DNA of 64,000 nt from Intrasporangium calvum DSM 43043 (lineage in GTDB: Bacteria; Actinomycetota; Actinomycetes; Actinomycetales; Dermatophilaceae). The position numbers and the translations under genes were made by a program. How positions within the stretch are numbered: the stretch's first letter is position 1; every line of letters starts with the position of its first letter. The stretch is from contig NC_014830.1 of assembly GCF_000184685.1 (NCBI RefSeq), positions 3,162,001-3,226,000 of the forward strand, in the 5' to 3' direction. Of the stretch, positions 24,478 through 33,001 are shown in pieces. The notes below the pieces were generated by a model. The model saw only the letters and a program-made list of their open reading frames with translations. It searched no databases and was not told the origin of the DNA.

Positions 24478-24510
24478 GGACGCACTCTAGGGCCCCACCG
24501 CACCCCTGCC

Positions 24511-24529
24511 GTATGCCGCTGGGCTCGCT
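24511..24529 (+). repeat. Family A repeat copy (consensus)
   Basis: GTATGCCGCTGGGCTCGCT, intergenic between the HAD phosphatase 3' end and the decarboxylase 5' end. Confidence 0.75.
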
Positions 24530-24548
24530 CCCGGACAGGCGCTCGCCC

Positions 24549-24592
24549 AGGCGGAGGTCAGGCGGAGGTCAGGCGGAGGTCAGGAGGAGGTC
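24549..24592. repeat. Four tandem 11-bp repeats at the HAD gene end
   Basis: AGGCGGAGGTC is repeated at 24549, 24560 and 24571, then as AGGAGGAGGTC at 24582. The HAD stop codon lies inside the third unit. Because 11 is not a multiple of 3, a change in copy number would alter the protein's last residues. Confidence 0.8.
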
Positions 24593-25234
24593 ACGCAGCT
24601 CGGCGGTCGTCGTGGCGACGCCGTCGGGTCGGACCTTGTCGAGGTTGGCCCGCACGCCGGCGCCCCAGGTCACCGCGATGGTCGCCATCCCGGCGGCCTT
24701 GCCGGCCAGCACGTCGACGACGGCGTCGCCCACGTACGCGGCCTTGGACGGGTCGGACTGGCCGAGCCGCTCGAGGGCGAGCAGGAGCGGGGCCGGCTCG
24801 GGCTTGTGGATCTCGGTGTCCTCCAGCGCGACGAGGGCGCCGACGTGCGGGGAGAGGCCCAGCAGGTCCATCGCCTGCTGCGCGGACTCGCGGCGCTTCG
24901 ACGTCGCCACGGCGACCTTGGCCCCTGCCTCGCCCAGGGCCGCGAGCACCTCGCGGGCGCCCTCGTAGCTGCGGATGAGCCGCTCGGTGTTGTCGGCGTT
25001 CCAGCCGAGGTACGTGTCGTAGAGCTGGTCGGCGTGCTCGGGCGCGTGGTCGCGGAAGGCGCTGCTCAGGGGGCGGCCGATCCACGACCGGATCACGTCG
25101 GGGTCCTCCTCGCGGCCCATGACCGTACGGAAGGCGTACTGGTAGGACTCGACGATGAGGTTCACGGTGTCCGCGAGCGTGCCGTCGAGGTCGAAGATCA
25201 CGACGGGCCAGCGCGGCCTCAGGGAATCAGTCAC
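24569..25234 (-). CDS. HAD-superfamily phosphatase (Gph-like)
   Basis: A 221-residue HAD hydrolase: motif I VVIFDLDGTLADT near residue 14, motif II VAVATSKRRESA, motif III lysine in EIHKPEPAPLLLALE, and motif IV YVGDAVVDVLAG. The alpha-helical cap lies between motifs I and II, as in phosphoglycolate phosphatase. GTG 25234 is preceded by TAGGGT and exactly six bases, so the transcript is probably leaderless. The C-terminus LLLTSA ends within an 11-bp tandem repeat. Confidence 0.88.
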   Translation of the reverse strand: MTDSLRPRWPVVIFDLDGTLADTVNLIVESYQYAFRTVMGREEDPDVIRSWIGRPLSSAFRDHAPEHADQLYDTYLGWNADNTERLIRSYEGAREVLAALGEAGAKVAVATSKRRESAQQAMDLLGLSPHVGALVALEDTEIHKPEPAPLLLALERLGQSDPSKAAYVGDAVVDVLAGKAAGMATIAVTWGAGVRANLDKVRPDGVATTTAELRDLLLTSA

Positions 25235-25264
25235 CCATCTACCCTAGGCGCCTTTCGGGGACGT

Positions 25265-26422
25265 TCAGACACCGTGGAGCCAGCGACCCGCCCGCATCAC
25301 CCGGGTGACGCGGGCCGCGGGGTCGAGCACGACGAGGTCCGCGCGGGCCCCGGCGCGCAGCGCCCCCCGGTCAGCCAACCCCAGCAGGCGGGCCGGCGTG
25401 CTGGTAGCGAGCTGAGCGGCATACGGCAGGGACATCCCGGCACCGACCTGGCGGGCGACGAGGTCGGCGACGTGGCTCGTCCCCCCTGCGATGGAGCCCT
25501 CGGGCTCCCCCGGCCGGCTCGAGAGGCGGGCCGTGCCGGCGGAGACGACGACGGACAGGCCCCCGAGGACGTACGGACCGTCACCGATGCCCGCGGCCGC
25601 CATGGCGTCGGAGACGAGCGCGACGCGGGACGGGCCGACGAGGTCGACCACCGACCGAACCGTGTCGTCGGAGAGGTGGACGCCGTCGGCGATCAGCTCG
25701 AGCGTCACCCCGTCATGGACGGCCGCACGAAGGAGGGCCGGGACCGCTCCCGGCGTCCGGTGGTGCCACGGGTCCATCCCGTTGAAGAGGTGGGTCGCGA
25801 GGTCCGCGCCGGCCGCCACAGCCTGCCCGACCTGCGCATACGTCGCCGTGGTGTGCCCGATCGCGACGTGGACCCCCGAGTGGTGGAGGTGTCGCACGAG
25901 CTCCAAGCCTCGCTCGCGCTCGGGGGCCACGGTCACCTGGGTGACGTGCCCTCGGGCGGCCGTCAGCAGGCGGTCGACCTCGTGGAGGTCCGGGTCGCGG
26001 AGCAGTCGAGGGTCGTGGGCGCCGCAGCGGGCCGCCGACAGCCAGGGGCCCTCGAGGTGGATGCCGTCGACGAGTCCGTCGTCCGCGAGGTCGGCGAGGA
26101 TCTCGACGCCGCGCAGCAGGTCGGCCGGCGACATCGTCACGAGGCTCGCGAGCAGGCTCGTCGAGCCGCGGGCGTGGTGGTGCCGGGCGGCAGCGGCCGC
26201 CGCGTCGGGGTCGAGATCGGTGAACGCGCTCCCCCCGCCGCCGTGGCAGTGCAGGTCGACGTATGCCGCTGACATCGTCCCCAGGACCGGCTCGCTCCCC
26301 GGGGTGGCCGGGTCGGTGGGGCCCATCGGTCGGACGGCGGCGATGCGGTCCCCGTCGACGGCGATCTCGGCGGTGACGACGGCACCGTCGATGAGGGCTG
26401 GTCCGCGCAGTGTGGTGGTCAT
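25265..26422 (-). CDS. nagA: N-acetylglucosamine-6-phosphate deacetylase
   Basis: A 385-residue amidohydrolase: the metal-binding [11 protein letters not shown] near residue 55, [10 protein letters not shown] with the catalytic Glu, [38 protein letters not shown], and [10 protein letters not shown] with the catalytic Asp. It removes acetate from GlcNAc-6-P in amino-sugar catabolism and cell-wall recycling. No nagB or transporter is beside it. It diverges from ung across a 42-bp gap. Two places resemble the family A core, but ordinary coding constraint explains them. Confidence 0.92.
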   Translation of the reverse strand: MTTTLRGPALIDGAVVTAEIAVDGDRIAAVRPMGPTDPATPGSEPVLGTMSAAYVDLHCHGGGGSAFTDLDPDAAAAAARHHHARGSTSLLASLVTMSPADLLRGVEILADLADDGLVDGIHLEGPWLSAARCGAHDPRLLRDPDLHEVDRLLTAARGHVTQVTVAPERERGLELVRHLHHSGVHVAIGHTTATYAQVGQAVAAGADLATHLFNGMDPWHHRTPGAVPALLRAAVHDGVTLELIADGVHLSDDTVRSVVDLVGPSRVALVSDAMAAAGIGDGPYVLGGLSVVVSAGTARLSSRPGEPEGSIAGGTSHVADLVARQVGAGMSLPYAAQLATSTPARLLGLADRGALRAGARADLVVLDPAARVTRVMRAGRWLHGV

Positions 26423-26452
26423 CGAGGTCGATTCTGCCGTGTCGCCATTCGG

Positions 26453-26464
26453 TACCGTGAGCCC
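26453..26464 (+). promoter_or_regulatory. -10 element of ung, leaderless spacing
   Basis: TACCGT (26453-26458) fits TANNNT, followed by six bases and GTG 26465. No Shine-Dalgarno is present. The gap to nagA is only 42 bp, so divergent promoters must overlap. Confidence 0.5.
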
Positions 26465-27142
26465 GTGCCCGCCCACCCCCTGACCGAGCTCGTCCACCCG
26501 ACCTGGCTGCCCGTCCTCGAACCGGTGGCCGACACCATCCGGTCCTTGGGGGACTTCCTCCGGGCCGAGGTCGCGGCCGGGCGCGGCTACCTGCCCGCCG
26601 GACCGGCGATCCTGCGGGCGTTCACCGTCCCGCTCGACGACGTCCGCGTCCTCGTCGTGGGGCAGGATCCCTACCCGACGCCCGGACACCCGGTGGGTCT
26701 CTCCTTCTCCGTCGCCCCGGACGTGCGGCCCGTGCCGCGGTCCCTCCAGAACATCTACCAGGAGCTGGGGTCCGACCTCGGGCTCCCGACGCCGGCCGAC
26801 GGGGACCTCAGCCCGTGGTTCGAGCGGGGCGTCATGCTCCTCAACCGGGTCCTCACCGTGCGCCCCGGCCAGTCCGGCAGCCACCAGGGCAAGGGCTGGG
26901 AGACGGTGACCGCGCAGGCGATCACGGGGCTGGTGCAGCGCGGGGGCCCGATGGTCGCGATCCTCTGGGGGCGGCAGGCCCAGTCCCTCGCGCCGCTGCT
27001 CGGGACCGTCCCGCGCATCGAGAGCGCCCACCCGTCACCCCTGTCGGCGCGGTCGGGCTTCTTCGGGTCCCGGCCGTTCAGCCGGGCCAACGACCTCCTC
27101 GCCCAGCAGGGCGCCGCACCGATCGACTGGAAGCTGACATGA
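26465..27142 (+). CDS. ung: Uracil-DNA glycosylase, family 1
   Basis: A 225-residue repair enzyme: the water-activating motif [20 protein letters not shown] near residue 62, [27 protein letters not shown], and the DNA-intercalating loop [20 protein letters not shown]. It cuts uracil from DNA in the cytosol. The start is a GTG without Shine-Dalgarno. The stop overlaps the next ATG (ATGA 27139-27142), linking it to the SGNH hydrolase gene. Confidence 0.95.
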   Translation: MPAHPLTELVHPTWLPVLEPVADTIRSLGDFLRAEVAAGRGYLPAGPAILRAFTVPLDDVRVLVVGQDPYPTPGHPVGLSFSVAPDVRPVPRSLQNIYQELGSDLGLPTPADGDLSPWFERGVMLLNRVLTVRPGQSGSHQGKGWETVTAQAITGLVQRGGPMVAILWGRQAQSLAPLLGTVPRIESAHPSPLSARSGFFGSRPFSRANDLLAQQGAAPIDWKLT

Positions 27143-27960
27143 CCGAGCCGTCCGCACCGACCCGACGCCTGTGGAGCCGCTACGTGGCCATCGGCGACTC
27201 GTTCACCGAGGGGATGTGCGACGACGACCCCCTGCTCGTCGGCGACGGGTCGCACGGCGAGTTCGGTGGGTGGGCCGACCGGTTGGCCGCGCACCTGTCC
27301 GAGATGGCGCAGGACGCGGGTCTCGGGTTCGGCTACGCCAACCTCGCCGTGCGCGGTCGCAAGCTCGCGGACGTCGTCGGCCCGCAGCTGGACTCGGCCC
27401 TGGCGCTGGAGCCGGACCTCGTCAGCATCGTCGGTGGCGGCAACGACATCCTCCGGCCACGCGCCGACCTCGAGGCCCTGGCGGCGGAGCTCGAGGCAGC
27501 CGTCGCGCGCATCCGTGCGACCGGAGCCGACGTGCTCATGGCGACGCCCGTCGACCCGGCCGACGCCCCGCTCGTCAAGGCGACCCGCGCCCGGGCGGCG
27601 ATCCACACGGCGAACATCTGGTCGATCGCCCGACGTCAGGGGGCGCACGTCATCGACCAGTGGGGGCTGCACGCCCTCCGGGACTGGCGGATGTGGGCCG
27701 AGGACCGGATCCACATGACGAGCGAGGGGCACCGCCGGGTGGCCCTGGCCGCGCTGCAGGCGCTCGGCCACGCCCCGGCGGACGCTGACTGGGAGACGCC
27801 GCTCGACCCGGCGCCGCCGCTGTCCCGCCGCGAGGCCCTGCACGCCAACGCCCAGTGGGCGAAGGAGTACGTCGGGCCCTGGGTGCACCGTCGCCTCACC
27901 GGTCGGTCATCCGGCGACGCCCGGTCGCCCAAGCGTCCCGAGGTGGGCCCGCTCCCCTGA
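27139..27960 (+). CDS. SGNH/GDSL-family hydrolase
   Basis: A 273-residue esterase-like protein. Block [20 protein letters not shown] holds the nucleophile Ser near residue 21, block II Gly is in [16 protein letters not shown], block III is [10 protein letters not shown], and block V is [19 protein letters not shown] with the catalytic Asp and His. There is no signal peptide, so it is cytosolic. Translation is coupled to ung. The natural ester is unknown. Confidence 0.88.
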   Translation: MTEPSAPTRRLWSRYVAIGDSFTEGMCDDDPLLVGDGSHGEFGGWADRLAAHLSEMAQDAGLGFGYANLAVRGRKLADVVGPQLDSALALEPDLVSIVGGGNDILRPRADLEALAAELEAAVARIRATGADVLMATPVDPADAPLVKATRARAAIHTANIWSIARRQGAHVIDQWGLHALRDWRMWAEDRIHMTSEGHRRVALAALQALGHAPADADWETPLDPAPPLSRREALHANAQWAKEYVGPWVHRRLTGRSSGDARSPKRPEVGPLP

Positions 27961-27990
27961 GGCTTGCGGCTCGGCTCCGGCTCGGCTCCG

Positions 27991-28078
27991 GGGACGGATG
28001 ACGCACCTTCCGCCGCCCTCGGGAGCGGCTCCGCACGAACCAGGAGCACCTGACCGGGAACCTGCGTCATCTGTCCCG
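27991..28078. repeat. Family C repeat, copy upstream of the DUF559 gene
   Basis: The left arm GGGACGGATGACGCACCTTC (27991-28010) and the right arm (28056-28078, containing CCTGCGTCATCTGTCCCG) are imperfect reverse complements about 45 bases apart. A second copy with the same arms overlaps and follows the 3' end of the DUF559 gene. Confidence 0.75.
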
Positions 28079-28131
28079 ATGCCTGTGGATGACCGGCTCC
28101 CACAGCTTCCCCGCCTTGGCAGTCTCAAGGC

Positions 28132-29115
28132 GTGCAGCACCCCCTCGCATCCCCGACTCGGGCCACTCCCCGCCGGGGCCTGACCGCAACCGACGTGGTC
28201 TCGGCCGTCCAGGCGCTCGGTGGCACCTGCTCCTGGCGCGAGCTGCGACGCGCCGTCCCCTGGCGGCTGATCGGGCCCGCCGTGACGAGCGGTCTCGTCG
28301 TCCGGTCGAGCCATGGCGTGTACACCCTGCCCACCACTGACGAGGCACGCGTCGTTGCGGCGCGGATGACCGGAGCTGTCTCCCACCGCAGCGCGGCCCT
28401 CCACTGGGGGTGGAAGGTCAAGGCGTCGCCCGACCTGCCCGACGTCACCGTCCCCACGGGCCGCAAGGTGCGTCCGAGCGTCGCGGGACTCTCGACGGTC
28501 CACCGGCGGGACTGCGCCGATGCGGAGCTCGAGGACGGGTGGGTGACCTCTCGCGAACGCACGATCATCGACTGCTGCCGTGACCTCCCCTTCGACGAGG
28601 CGCTCTCCGTCTTCGACTCAGCTCTCCGAGGCGGCCTACGACGAAGCAGCGTCACGGCTGCAGCGGGTTCGCTCGGACCGCGCCACCGGGCCAAGGTGAT
28701 GGCGGTGGCCCGGGCCGCCAGTGGCAGAGCTGACAACCCCTTCGAGTCGGTGCTGCGGGCCATCGCCCTCGGCGTCCCCGACACCACGTGGGAGCCGCAG
28801 CATCGGATCCGCTACGACGACTTCTCCGCCAAGGTGGACGTCGCGTGCGAGAAGCTGCAGATCGTCCTCGAGGCCGACAGCTTCGAGTTCCACGGCCGAC
28901 GCGCTGCACTGAACCGTGACTGCGAGCGCTATGACGAGCTCGTGGCCCGCGGCTGGCTGGTGCTGAGGTTCTCGTGGGAGCAGGTGATGTTCCGTCCCGA
29001 ATGGGTGGCCGGCGTCATCACCCGGGCGGTCCACCTCCGACGTCGTCCGTCAGCGGATGACGCAGCCCTGCAGGGACGGATGACGCACCTTCCCGCGGTC
29101 GAAGCCGTCGCCTGA
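28132..29115 (+). CDS. AbiEi-like N-terminal domain plus DUF559 (Vsr-like PD-(D/E)XK) protein
   Basis: A 327-residue protein. Residues about 15-75 (LTATDVVSAVQALGGTCSWR ... VRSSHGVYTLP) are a winged-helix domain like those of AbiEi antitoxins. Residues about 80-190 form the conserved middle (TGAVSHRSAALHWGWKV). Residues about 200-300 are DUF559 (NPFESVLRAIALGV ... VDVACEKLQIVLEADSFEFH, RDCERYDELVARGWLVLRFS), where E and D-x-x... positions fit a Vsr-like nuclease fold. Both gene ends are flanked by family C repeats, and the downstream copy supplies the last codons. GTG 28132 is a likely start. No toxin partner is adjacent. Confidence 0.82.
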   Translation: MQHPLASPTRATPRRGLTATDVVSAVQALGGTCSWRELRRAVPWRLIGPAVTSGLVVRSSHGVYTLPTTDEARVVAARMTGAVSHRSAALHWGWKVKASPDLPDVTVPTGRKVRPSVAGLSTVHRRDCADAELEDGWVTSRERTIIDCCRDLPFDEALSVFDSALRGGLRRSSVTAAAGSLGPRHRAKVMAVARAASGRADNPFESVLRAIALGVPDTTWEPQHRIRYDDFSAKVDVACEKLQIVLEADSFEFHGRRAALNRDCERYDELVARGWLVLRFSWEQVMFRPEWVAGVITRAVHLRRRPSADDAALQGRMTHLPAVEAVA

Positions 29116-29160
29116 GCACGCCACCGGTCCGGCTCGCCCGGGACGTGCGTCATCAGTCCC
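29073..29160. repeat. Family C repeat, copy overlapping the DUF559 gene end
   Basis: The left arm GGGACGGATGACGCACCTTC (29073-29092) lies inside the coding end of the DUF559 gene (read as GRMTHLP). The right arm GGACGTGCGTCATCAGTCCC (29141-29160) lies beyond the stop. A shorter piece CGGATGACGCA occurs at 29055-29065. Confidence 0.75.
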
Positions 29161-29194
29161 ACACTCACCGCCCTCCCAGGGCAGGCGCACGGGT

Positions 29195-29216
29195 GAGCCA
29201 GCCCAGCGGCATACGG
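29195..29216 (-). repeat. Family A repeat copy
   Basis: AGCCCAGCGGCATACGG sits between the family C repeat and the 3' end of gabT, in a gap between convergent genes. Confidence 0.7.
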
Positions 29217-29226
29217 CAGCAGTGAC

Positions 29227-30567
29227 TCAGCCGACGGCCTTGGCGAACGCCGCCTCGAAGATGTCCAGCCCCTCCGACAACAGCTCGTGGGAGGCGACGA
29301 GCGGCGGCAGGAAGCGGAAGACGTTCCCGAACGTGCCGCACGTCAGCGTGACGAGCCCCTGGGCGTGGCACTCGCGGTTGACCGCCGCCGTCAGCTCGGC
29401 GTGGGGCGTCAGGTCACCGGCGCCGCGCACCAGCTCGATGGCGAGCATCGCACCGCGCCCGCGGATGTCGCCGATCTGCGGGAACCGCTCGGCCAGGCTG
29501 CGCAGCCGCGGCAGGAAGACCGCCTCGATGGCCCGCGCCCGCCCGCAGAGGTCCTCCGCGCGCATCGTCTCGATCGCACCGAGCGCGGCCGCGCAGGCCA
29601 CCGGGTTGCCGCCGTAGGTCCCGCCCAGGCCGCCGCCGTGGATGGAGTCCATGACGTCGGCGCGCCCGGTCACCGCGGCGAGCGGCAGCCCGCCCGCCAT
29701 GCCCTTGGCCGTGGTGATGAGGTCCGGCACGACACCCTCGTGGTCGCTGGCGAACCAGTCGCCGGTGCGACAGAACCCGGTCTGCACCTCGTCGGCGATG
29801 AAGAGGATCCCGTTGTCGCGGCACCAGTCGGCGACCTGCCGCACGAAACCGGGCGCCGGGACGATGAAGCCACCCTCGCCCTGGATCGGCTCGAGGACGA
29901 CGGCGGCGATGTTCTCCTCGCCGACCTGGGCATGGACGTGCTGGACGAAGACGTCGAACGACTCCTTCGCGCAGTCTGCGGGGCCGCCGGGCCACCGGAA
30001 GGGGTAGCTCATCGGCGCCCGGTAGACCTCGCCCGCGAAGGGCCCGAACCGGTGCTTGTAGGGCATGTTCTTCGCGGTCAGCGCCATCGTCAGGTTGGTC
30101 CGACCGTGGTAGGCGTGGTCGAAGGCGACGACCGCCTGCCGTCCCGTGTGGTGCCGGGCGATCTTGACGGCGTTCTCGACGGCTTCGGCGCCGGAGTTGA
30201 AGAGGGCCGACCGCTTCTCGTGGTCGCCGGGCGTCAGCTCGGCGAGGGCCTCGCAGACCTCGAGGTACTCCTCGTAGGGCGTGACCATGAAGCAGGTATG
30301 CGTGAAGTCGGCGACCTGGGCCTGGACTCGCTCGACGACGCGGGGCGCCGCGTGGCCGACGCCGGTCACCGCGATGCCGGACCCGAAGTCGATCAGCTGG
30401 TTGCCGTCGACGTCGACGAGGATGCCGCCCTCGGCCCGCTCGACGTAGACGGGCAGTCCGACACCGACCCCCGCCGAGACGGTTGCGGCCTTGCGGGCGT
30501 GCAGCTCGGTGGACCGTGGGCCGGGGATCGCGGTCCGGAGGACGCGCTGCTGGGCGACGTTGGTCAT
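29227..30567 (-). CDS. gabT: 4-aminobutyrate aminotransferase (class III)
   Basis: A 446-residue PLP enzyme: FNSGAEAVENAVKIARHHTG (substrate/PLP loop), FDHAYHGRTNLTMALT, AAVVLEPIQGEGGFIVPAPG, the LFIADEVQTGFCRTGDWFAS block with the PLP Asp, and the lysine in LITTAKGMAGGLPLAAV near residue 290. The GGTYGGNPVACAAALG motif follows. It transfers the GABA amino group to 2-oxoglutarate, giving succinate semialdehyde. No gabD lies beside it, so it appears to be a single gene. ATG 30567. Confidence 0.9.
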   Translation of the reverse strand: MTNVAQQRVLRTAIPGPRSTELHARKAATVSAGVGVGLPVYVERAEGGILVDVDGNQLIDFGSGIAVTGVGHAAPRVVERVQAQVADFTHTCFMVTPYEEYLEVCEALAELTPGDHEKRSALFNSGAEAVENAVKIARHHTGRQAVVAFDHAYHGRTNLTMALTAKNMPYKHRFGPFAGEVYRAPMSYPFRWPGGPADCAKESFDVFVQHVHAQVGEENIAAVVLEPIQGEGGFIVPAPGFVRQVADWCRDNGILFIADEVQTGFCRTGDWFASDHEGVVPDLITTAKGMAGGLPLAAVTGRADVMDSIHGGGLGGTYGGNPVACAAALGAIETMRAEDLCGRARAIEAVFLPRLRSLAERFPQIGDIRGRGAMLAIELVRGAGDLTPHAELTAAVNRECHAQGLVTLTCGTFGNVFRFLPPLVASHELLSEGLDIFEAAFAKAVG

Positions 30568-30588
30568 GGGGGAACTCTAGAGGCGTCC

Positions 30589-30607
30589 GTATGCCGCTGG
30601 GCGCGCT
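30589..30607 (+). repeat. Family A repeat copy
   Basis: GTATGCCGCTGGGCGCGCT, one base from consensus, just upstream of the gabT start. Confidence 0.7.
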
Positions 30608-30661
30608 CCCCGGCAAACCTTCCCGCCGCTCCTCCCGCCCACGTGGAGGGAGCGCCGACGA

Positions 30662-30760
30662 CATCGAATGAGCAGTTCGCGACACGCGGCGCCCGCGTGA
30701 CCGGGCTCGATTGTCACGAACTGCTCTTTCGATCGGCGTCACGAACTGCTCTTTCGATTG
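30662..30760. repeat. Family B repeat, three arms
   Basis: Arms: 30662-30684 (ATCGAATGAGCAGTTCGCGA), 30712-30734 (CACGAACTGCTCTTTCGAT on the plus strand) and 30738-30760 (the same arm again). The first is inverted to the other two. This is the longest family B locus in the window. Confidence 0.7.
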
Positions 30761-30851
30761 GTGGGGACGACGTGCGCGTTCGACTCAGCCGCCGAAGCGG
30801 GAACGGTGCTCGTGGTCGAGGTCGAACCCGCTTGTCGTCATGGGGCCCGCC

Positions 30852-31346
30852 TCAGGCGCTCGCACTCGCGGCGACGAGCTCGTCAAGGCGTTCGTAGCCC
30901 TCGCGCATGCCCTTCTCCATCCCGCTCGCGACCATGGCGTCGCGGCCCTCCACGGAGCTGCCGATGGACCGGCCCTCGAGGCGGCAGCGGCCGGGCTGTC
31001 CCTCGGGGCCGAGGTCGACGAAGCGCATGAACTCCAGGGCGATCTCGTCGGGCATCCCCTCGAACTCGAAGGTCTGCACCGCGAGCTCGTTGTCGCGGAC
31101 GGTGTGGAACGTGCCCCGGAAGCCGTACTCGTTGGCGCCGTCGCGGTGCGTGTAGTGGTAGCTGCCGCCGTCCCGGAAGTCCCAGTGCTCGACGGTCATC
31201 TCGTAGCCGCGCGGCCCGAGCCACTGCTTGACGAGGTCGGGGTCGCGGTGGGCGTTGAACACGGCCGAGACCGGGGCGTCGAACTCTCGGGTGAACTCGA
31301 TCCAGGGCAGGCCGGGGGGGGCGTGGATGGTCAGCTCGTTGGTCAT
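30852..31346 (-). CDS. SRPBCC (AHSA1-like) protein
   Basis: A 164-residue Bet v1-like fold: FTREFDAPVSAVFNAHRDPD then LVKQWLGPRGYEMTVEHWDF, GSYHYTHRDGANEYGFRGTF, ending in a long C-terminal helix (GMREGYERLDELVAAS). Such proteins bind hydrophobic ligands and are very often paired with ArsR regulators in actinobacteria. Its ATG overlaps the stop of the ArsR gene (ATGA 31343-31346), so it belongs to that operon. The ligand is unknown. Confidence 0.88.
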   Translation of the reverse strand: MTNELTIHAPPGLPWIEFTREFDAPVSAVFNAHRDPDLVKQWLGPRGYEMTVEHWDFRDGGSYHYTHRDGANEYGFRGTFHTVRDNELAVQTFEFEGMPDEIALEFMRFVDLGPEGQPGRCRLEGRSIGSSVEGRDAMVASGMEKGMREGYERLDELVAASASA

Positions 31347-31726
31347 GACTTCTCCTCTGTGGTGGTTCCTGTGGTGGAGGGTGTGGATGTGTCGGGGTTG
31401 TCCGCGAGCAGTGCGTCCAGGGTGCGGAACCGCTGCTCGTGGACGAGCCGGTAGCGGTCGATCCAGGCCGTGAGGGCCTCGAGGCGCCCCGGGTTGAGGT
31501 GGACCGGGCGGCGCTGGGCGTCGCGGCTACGGGTGACGAGGTCGGCGTGCTCGAGCACCTGGATGTGCTTGGACACCGCCTGGAGGCTGATCCGGAAGGG
31601 CTCGGCGAGCTCGTTGACCGTGGCCGGACCGCGGCTGAGCCGAGCGATGATCGCTCGGCGGATCGGGTCGGCGAGCGCGGCGAACGCGCGGTCCAGCCGC
31701 TCCTCCGTCGCTCCGTCGCCAATCAT
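31343..31726 (-). CDS. ArsR-family transcriptional regulator
   Basis: A 127-residue winged-HTH protein: RAFAALADPIRRAIIARLSR, then PATVNELAEPFRISLQAVSK and HIQVLEHADLVTRSRDAQRR, followed by the wing and a helical tail. There is no obvious cysteine metal site, so it is not a metal sensor of the classical kind. ATG 31726 is taken; TTG 31732 is in frame. AAGGAG lies upstream. It is the first gene of an operon with the SRPBCC protein and probably represses its own promoter. Confidence 0.88.
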   Translation of the reverse strand: MIGDGATEERLDRAFAALADPIRRAIIARLSRGPATVNELAEPFRISLQAVSKHIQVLEHADLVTRSRDAQRRPVHLNPGRLEALTAWIDRYRLVHEQRFRTLDALLADNPDTSTPSTTGTTTEEKS

Positions 31727-31734
31727 GTTCAACC

Positions 31735-31764
31735 AACTCCTTGATCAACTAATTACTTGATTAA
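31735..31764 (-). promoter_or_regulatory. AT-rich promoter/operator of the ArsR operon
   Basis: In a very GC-rich setting this stretch is strikingly AT-rich. CTTGATCAA (31740-31748) contains the palindrome TTGATCAA, and CTTGATTAA (31756-31764) repeats it 16 bases on. Autoregulatory binding by the ArsR protein is inferred from position. Confidence 0.45.
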
Positions 31765-31856
31765 AACCCCAGAGCGACGCCTGAGTCAAGGGCGTGCCCC
31801 GCGCCGATCTCCCCGGCGCGAGATCCAGCCGCAGATGCGGAGCTAGACTGACCTTC

Positions 31857-32252
31857 ATGCCGCAACTGCGTATCAGCGAGGCCGCCGCCCTCCTCGGGGT
31901 CAGTGACGACACGGTGCGCCGCATGGTCGACTCCGGTCGACTGGCCAGCGGGACCGACGACGCCGGCCGCCGCACCGTCGAGGGCGCCGAGCTGGCCGCG
32001 GTCGCCCAGGAGCTCGCCCATCCCGCGGCCGTGGGGACGATCGGTGCGGCCTCGGCCCGGAACCGGATGCGCGGCATCATCACCGCCATCACCAAGGACA
32101 CGGTGATGGCCAAGGTCGAGATGCAGTGCGGGCCCTTCCGGATCACCTCCCTCCTCTCGAGGGACTCGGTCGACGAGCTCGGGCTCGAGGTGGGCTCCGT
32201 GGCTGTGGCCTCGGTCAAGTCGACGCATGTCGTCGTGGAGGTCCCCGCGTGA
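31857..32252 (+). CDS. HTH-TOBE molybdate-type regulator
   Basis: A 131-residue protein. Residues 1-50 are an excisionase/MerR-type HTH (LRISEAAALLGVSDDTVRRM, VDSGRLASG). Residues about 66-131 are a TOBE (molybdate/tungstate-binding) domain (ASARNRMRGIITAITKDTVM, GSVAVASVKSTHVVVEVPA). TAGACT lies seven bases before the ATG, consistent with leaderless transcription. It is the first gene of the modABC operon, overlapping modA as GTGA, and probably senses molybdate to control uptake. Confidence 0.88.
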   Translation: MPQLRISEAAALLGVSDDTVRRMVDSGRLASGTDDAGRRTVEGAELAAVAQELAHPAAVGTIGAASARNRMRGIITAITKDTVMAKVEMQCGPFRITSLLSRDSVDELGLEVGSVAVASVKSTHVVVEVPA

Positions 32253-33001
32253 GGAGGATGCGTCCGCGCGGACTGAGCCCAGCGGCATACGGCATCGTCG
32301 TGCTCGCCCTGGCGGCCTGCGGCAGCCCCGCCGCCCCCGCCACGGACACGGTCACCGTGCTGGCCGCGGCATCCCTCACCGAGGCGTTCGACCAGCTCAG
32401 CGGGGACTTCACAGCTGACCACCCCGGCGTGACGGTGGAGCTCTCCTACGGGTCGAGTGCGACGCTCGTCCAGCAGGTCGACCACGGCGCCCCCGCCGAC
32501 GTCCTGGCGCTCGCCGGCGAGTCGGCCGCCGACCCCCTGGACCGGAGCGCCGTCCGCTCGTCGACCCCCTTCGCCGGCAACGTCCTCGAGATCGCCGTCC
32601 CGTCCACCAACCCGGCCCACGTCACCGGCATCGGCGACCTCGGTCGGGCCGGGCTCAAGGTCGTCCTCTGCGCGCCCGCCGTGCCCTGCGGCCGAGCGGC
32701 GGACGCGACCTTCGCCAAGGCGGGCATCATCCCGTCGGCCGTGTCACGCGAGGTCGACGTCAAGGCGACCCTGTCGAAGGTGCGCCTCGGCGAGGCGGAC
32801 GCCGCGGTCGTCTACCACTCCGACGTCGTCGCGGCGGGCGTTGCCGTCACCGGGGTGCCGATCCCGGAGGCCGTCAACACCCGGCTGCGCTACCCCATCA
32901 TCACGCTCACCGGGGACCCGTCGGCGCAGGCGTTCGTCGACTACGTCGTTGGTGAGCGAGGGCAGCACACCCTTCGCTCGTTCGGCTTCACGAGCCCATG
33001 A
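32249..33001 (+). CDS. modA: Molybdate ABC transporter, substrate-binding lipoprotein
   Basis: A 250-residue lipoprotein. The signal peptide starts RRMRPRGLSPAAYGIVVLAL and ends at the lipobox LAAC near residue 23. The mature protein has VTVLAAASLTEAFDQLSGDF, ELSYGSSATLVQQVDHGAPA, PSAVSREVDVKATLSKVRLG and GEADAAVVYHSDVVAAG, matching ModA's oxyanion-binding loops. The GLSPAAYGI part of the signal peptide is encoded by a family A repeat. GTG 32249 overlaps the regulator stop; GGAGG lies upstream. Confidence 0.92.
   Translation: MRRMRPRGLSPAAYGIVVLALAACGSPAAPATDTVTVLAAASLTEAFDQLSGDFTADHPGVTVELSYGSSATLVQQVDHGAPADVLALAGESAADPLDRSAVRSSTPFAGNVLEIAVPSTNPAHVTGIGDLGRAGLKVVLCAPAVPCGRAADATFAKAGIIPSAVSREVDVKATLSKVRLGEADAAVVYHSDVVAAGVAVTGVPIPEAVNTRLRYPIITLTGDPSAQAFVDYVVGERGQHTLRSFGFTSP
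32274..32293 (-). repeat. Family A repeat inside the modA signal-peptide coding region
   Basis: GAGCCCAGCGGCATACGGC, in frame as SPAAYG. It shares about 27 bases with the copy upstream of the AGE isomerase gene (46223 on). Confidence 0.6.

Noticed and set aside
23542..24978. Long plus-strand frame across the decarboxylase gene
   Set aside because: Composition is Gly/Arg/Val-rich with no domain, and it is antisense to a clear PLP enzyme.
25413..26272. Two family A-like strings within nagA (AGCGGCATACGG near 25418; GTATGCCGCTG at 26261)
   Set aside because: The matches are only 11-12 bases and the residues ([17 protein letters not shown]) fit normal NagA, so chance codon use is enough.
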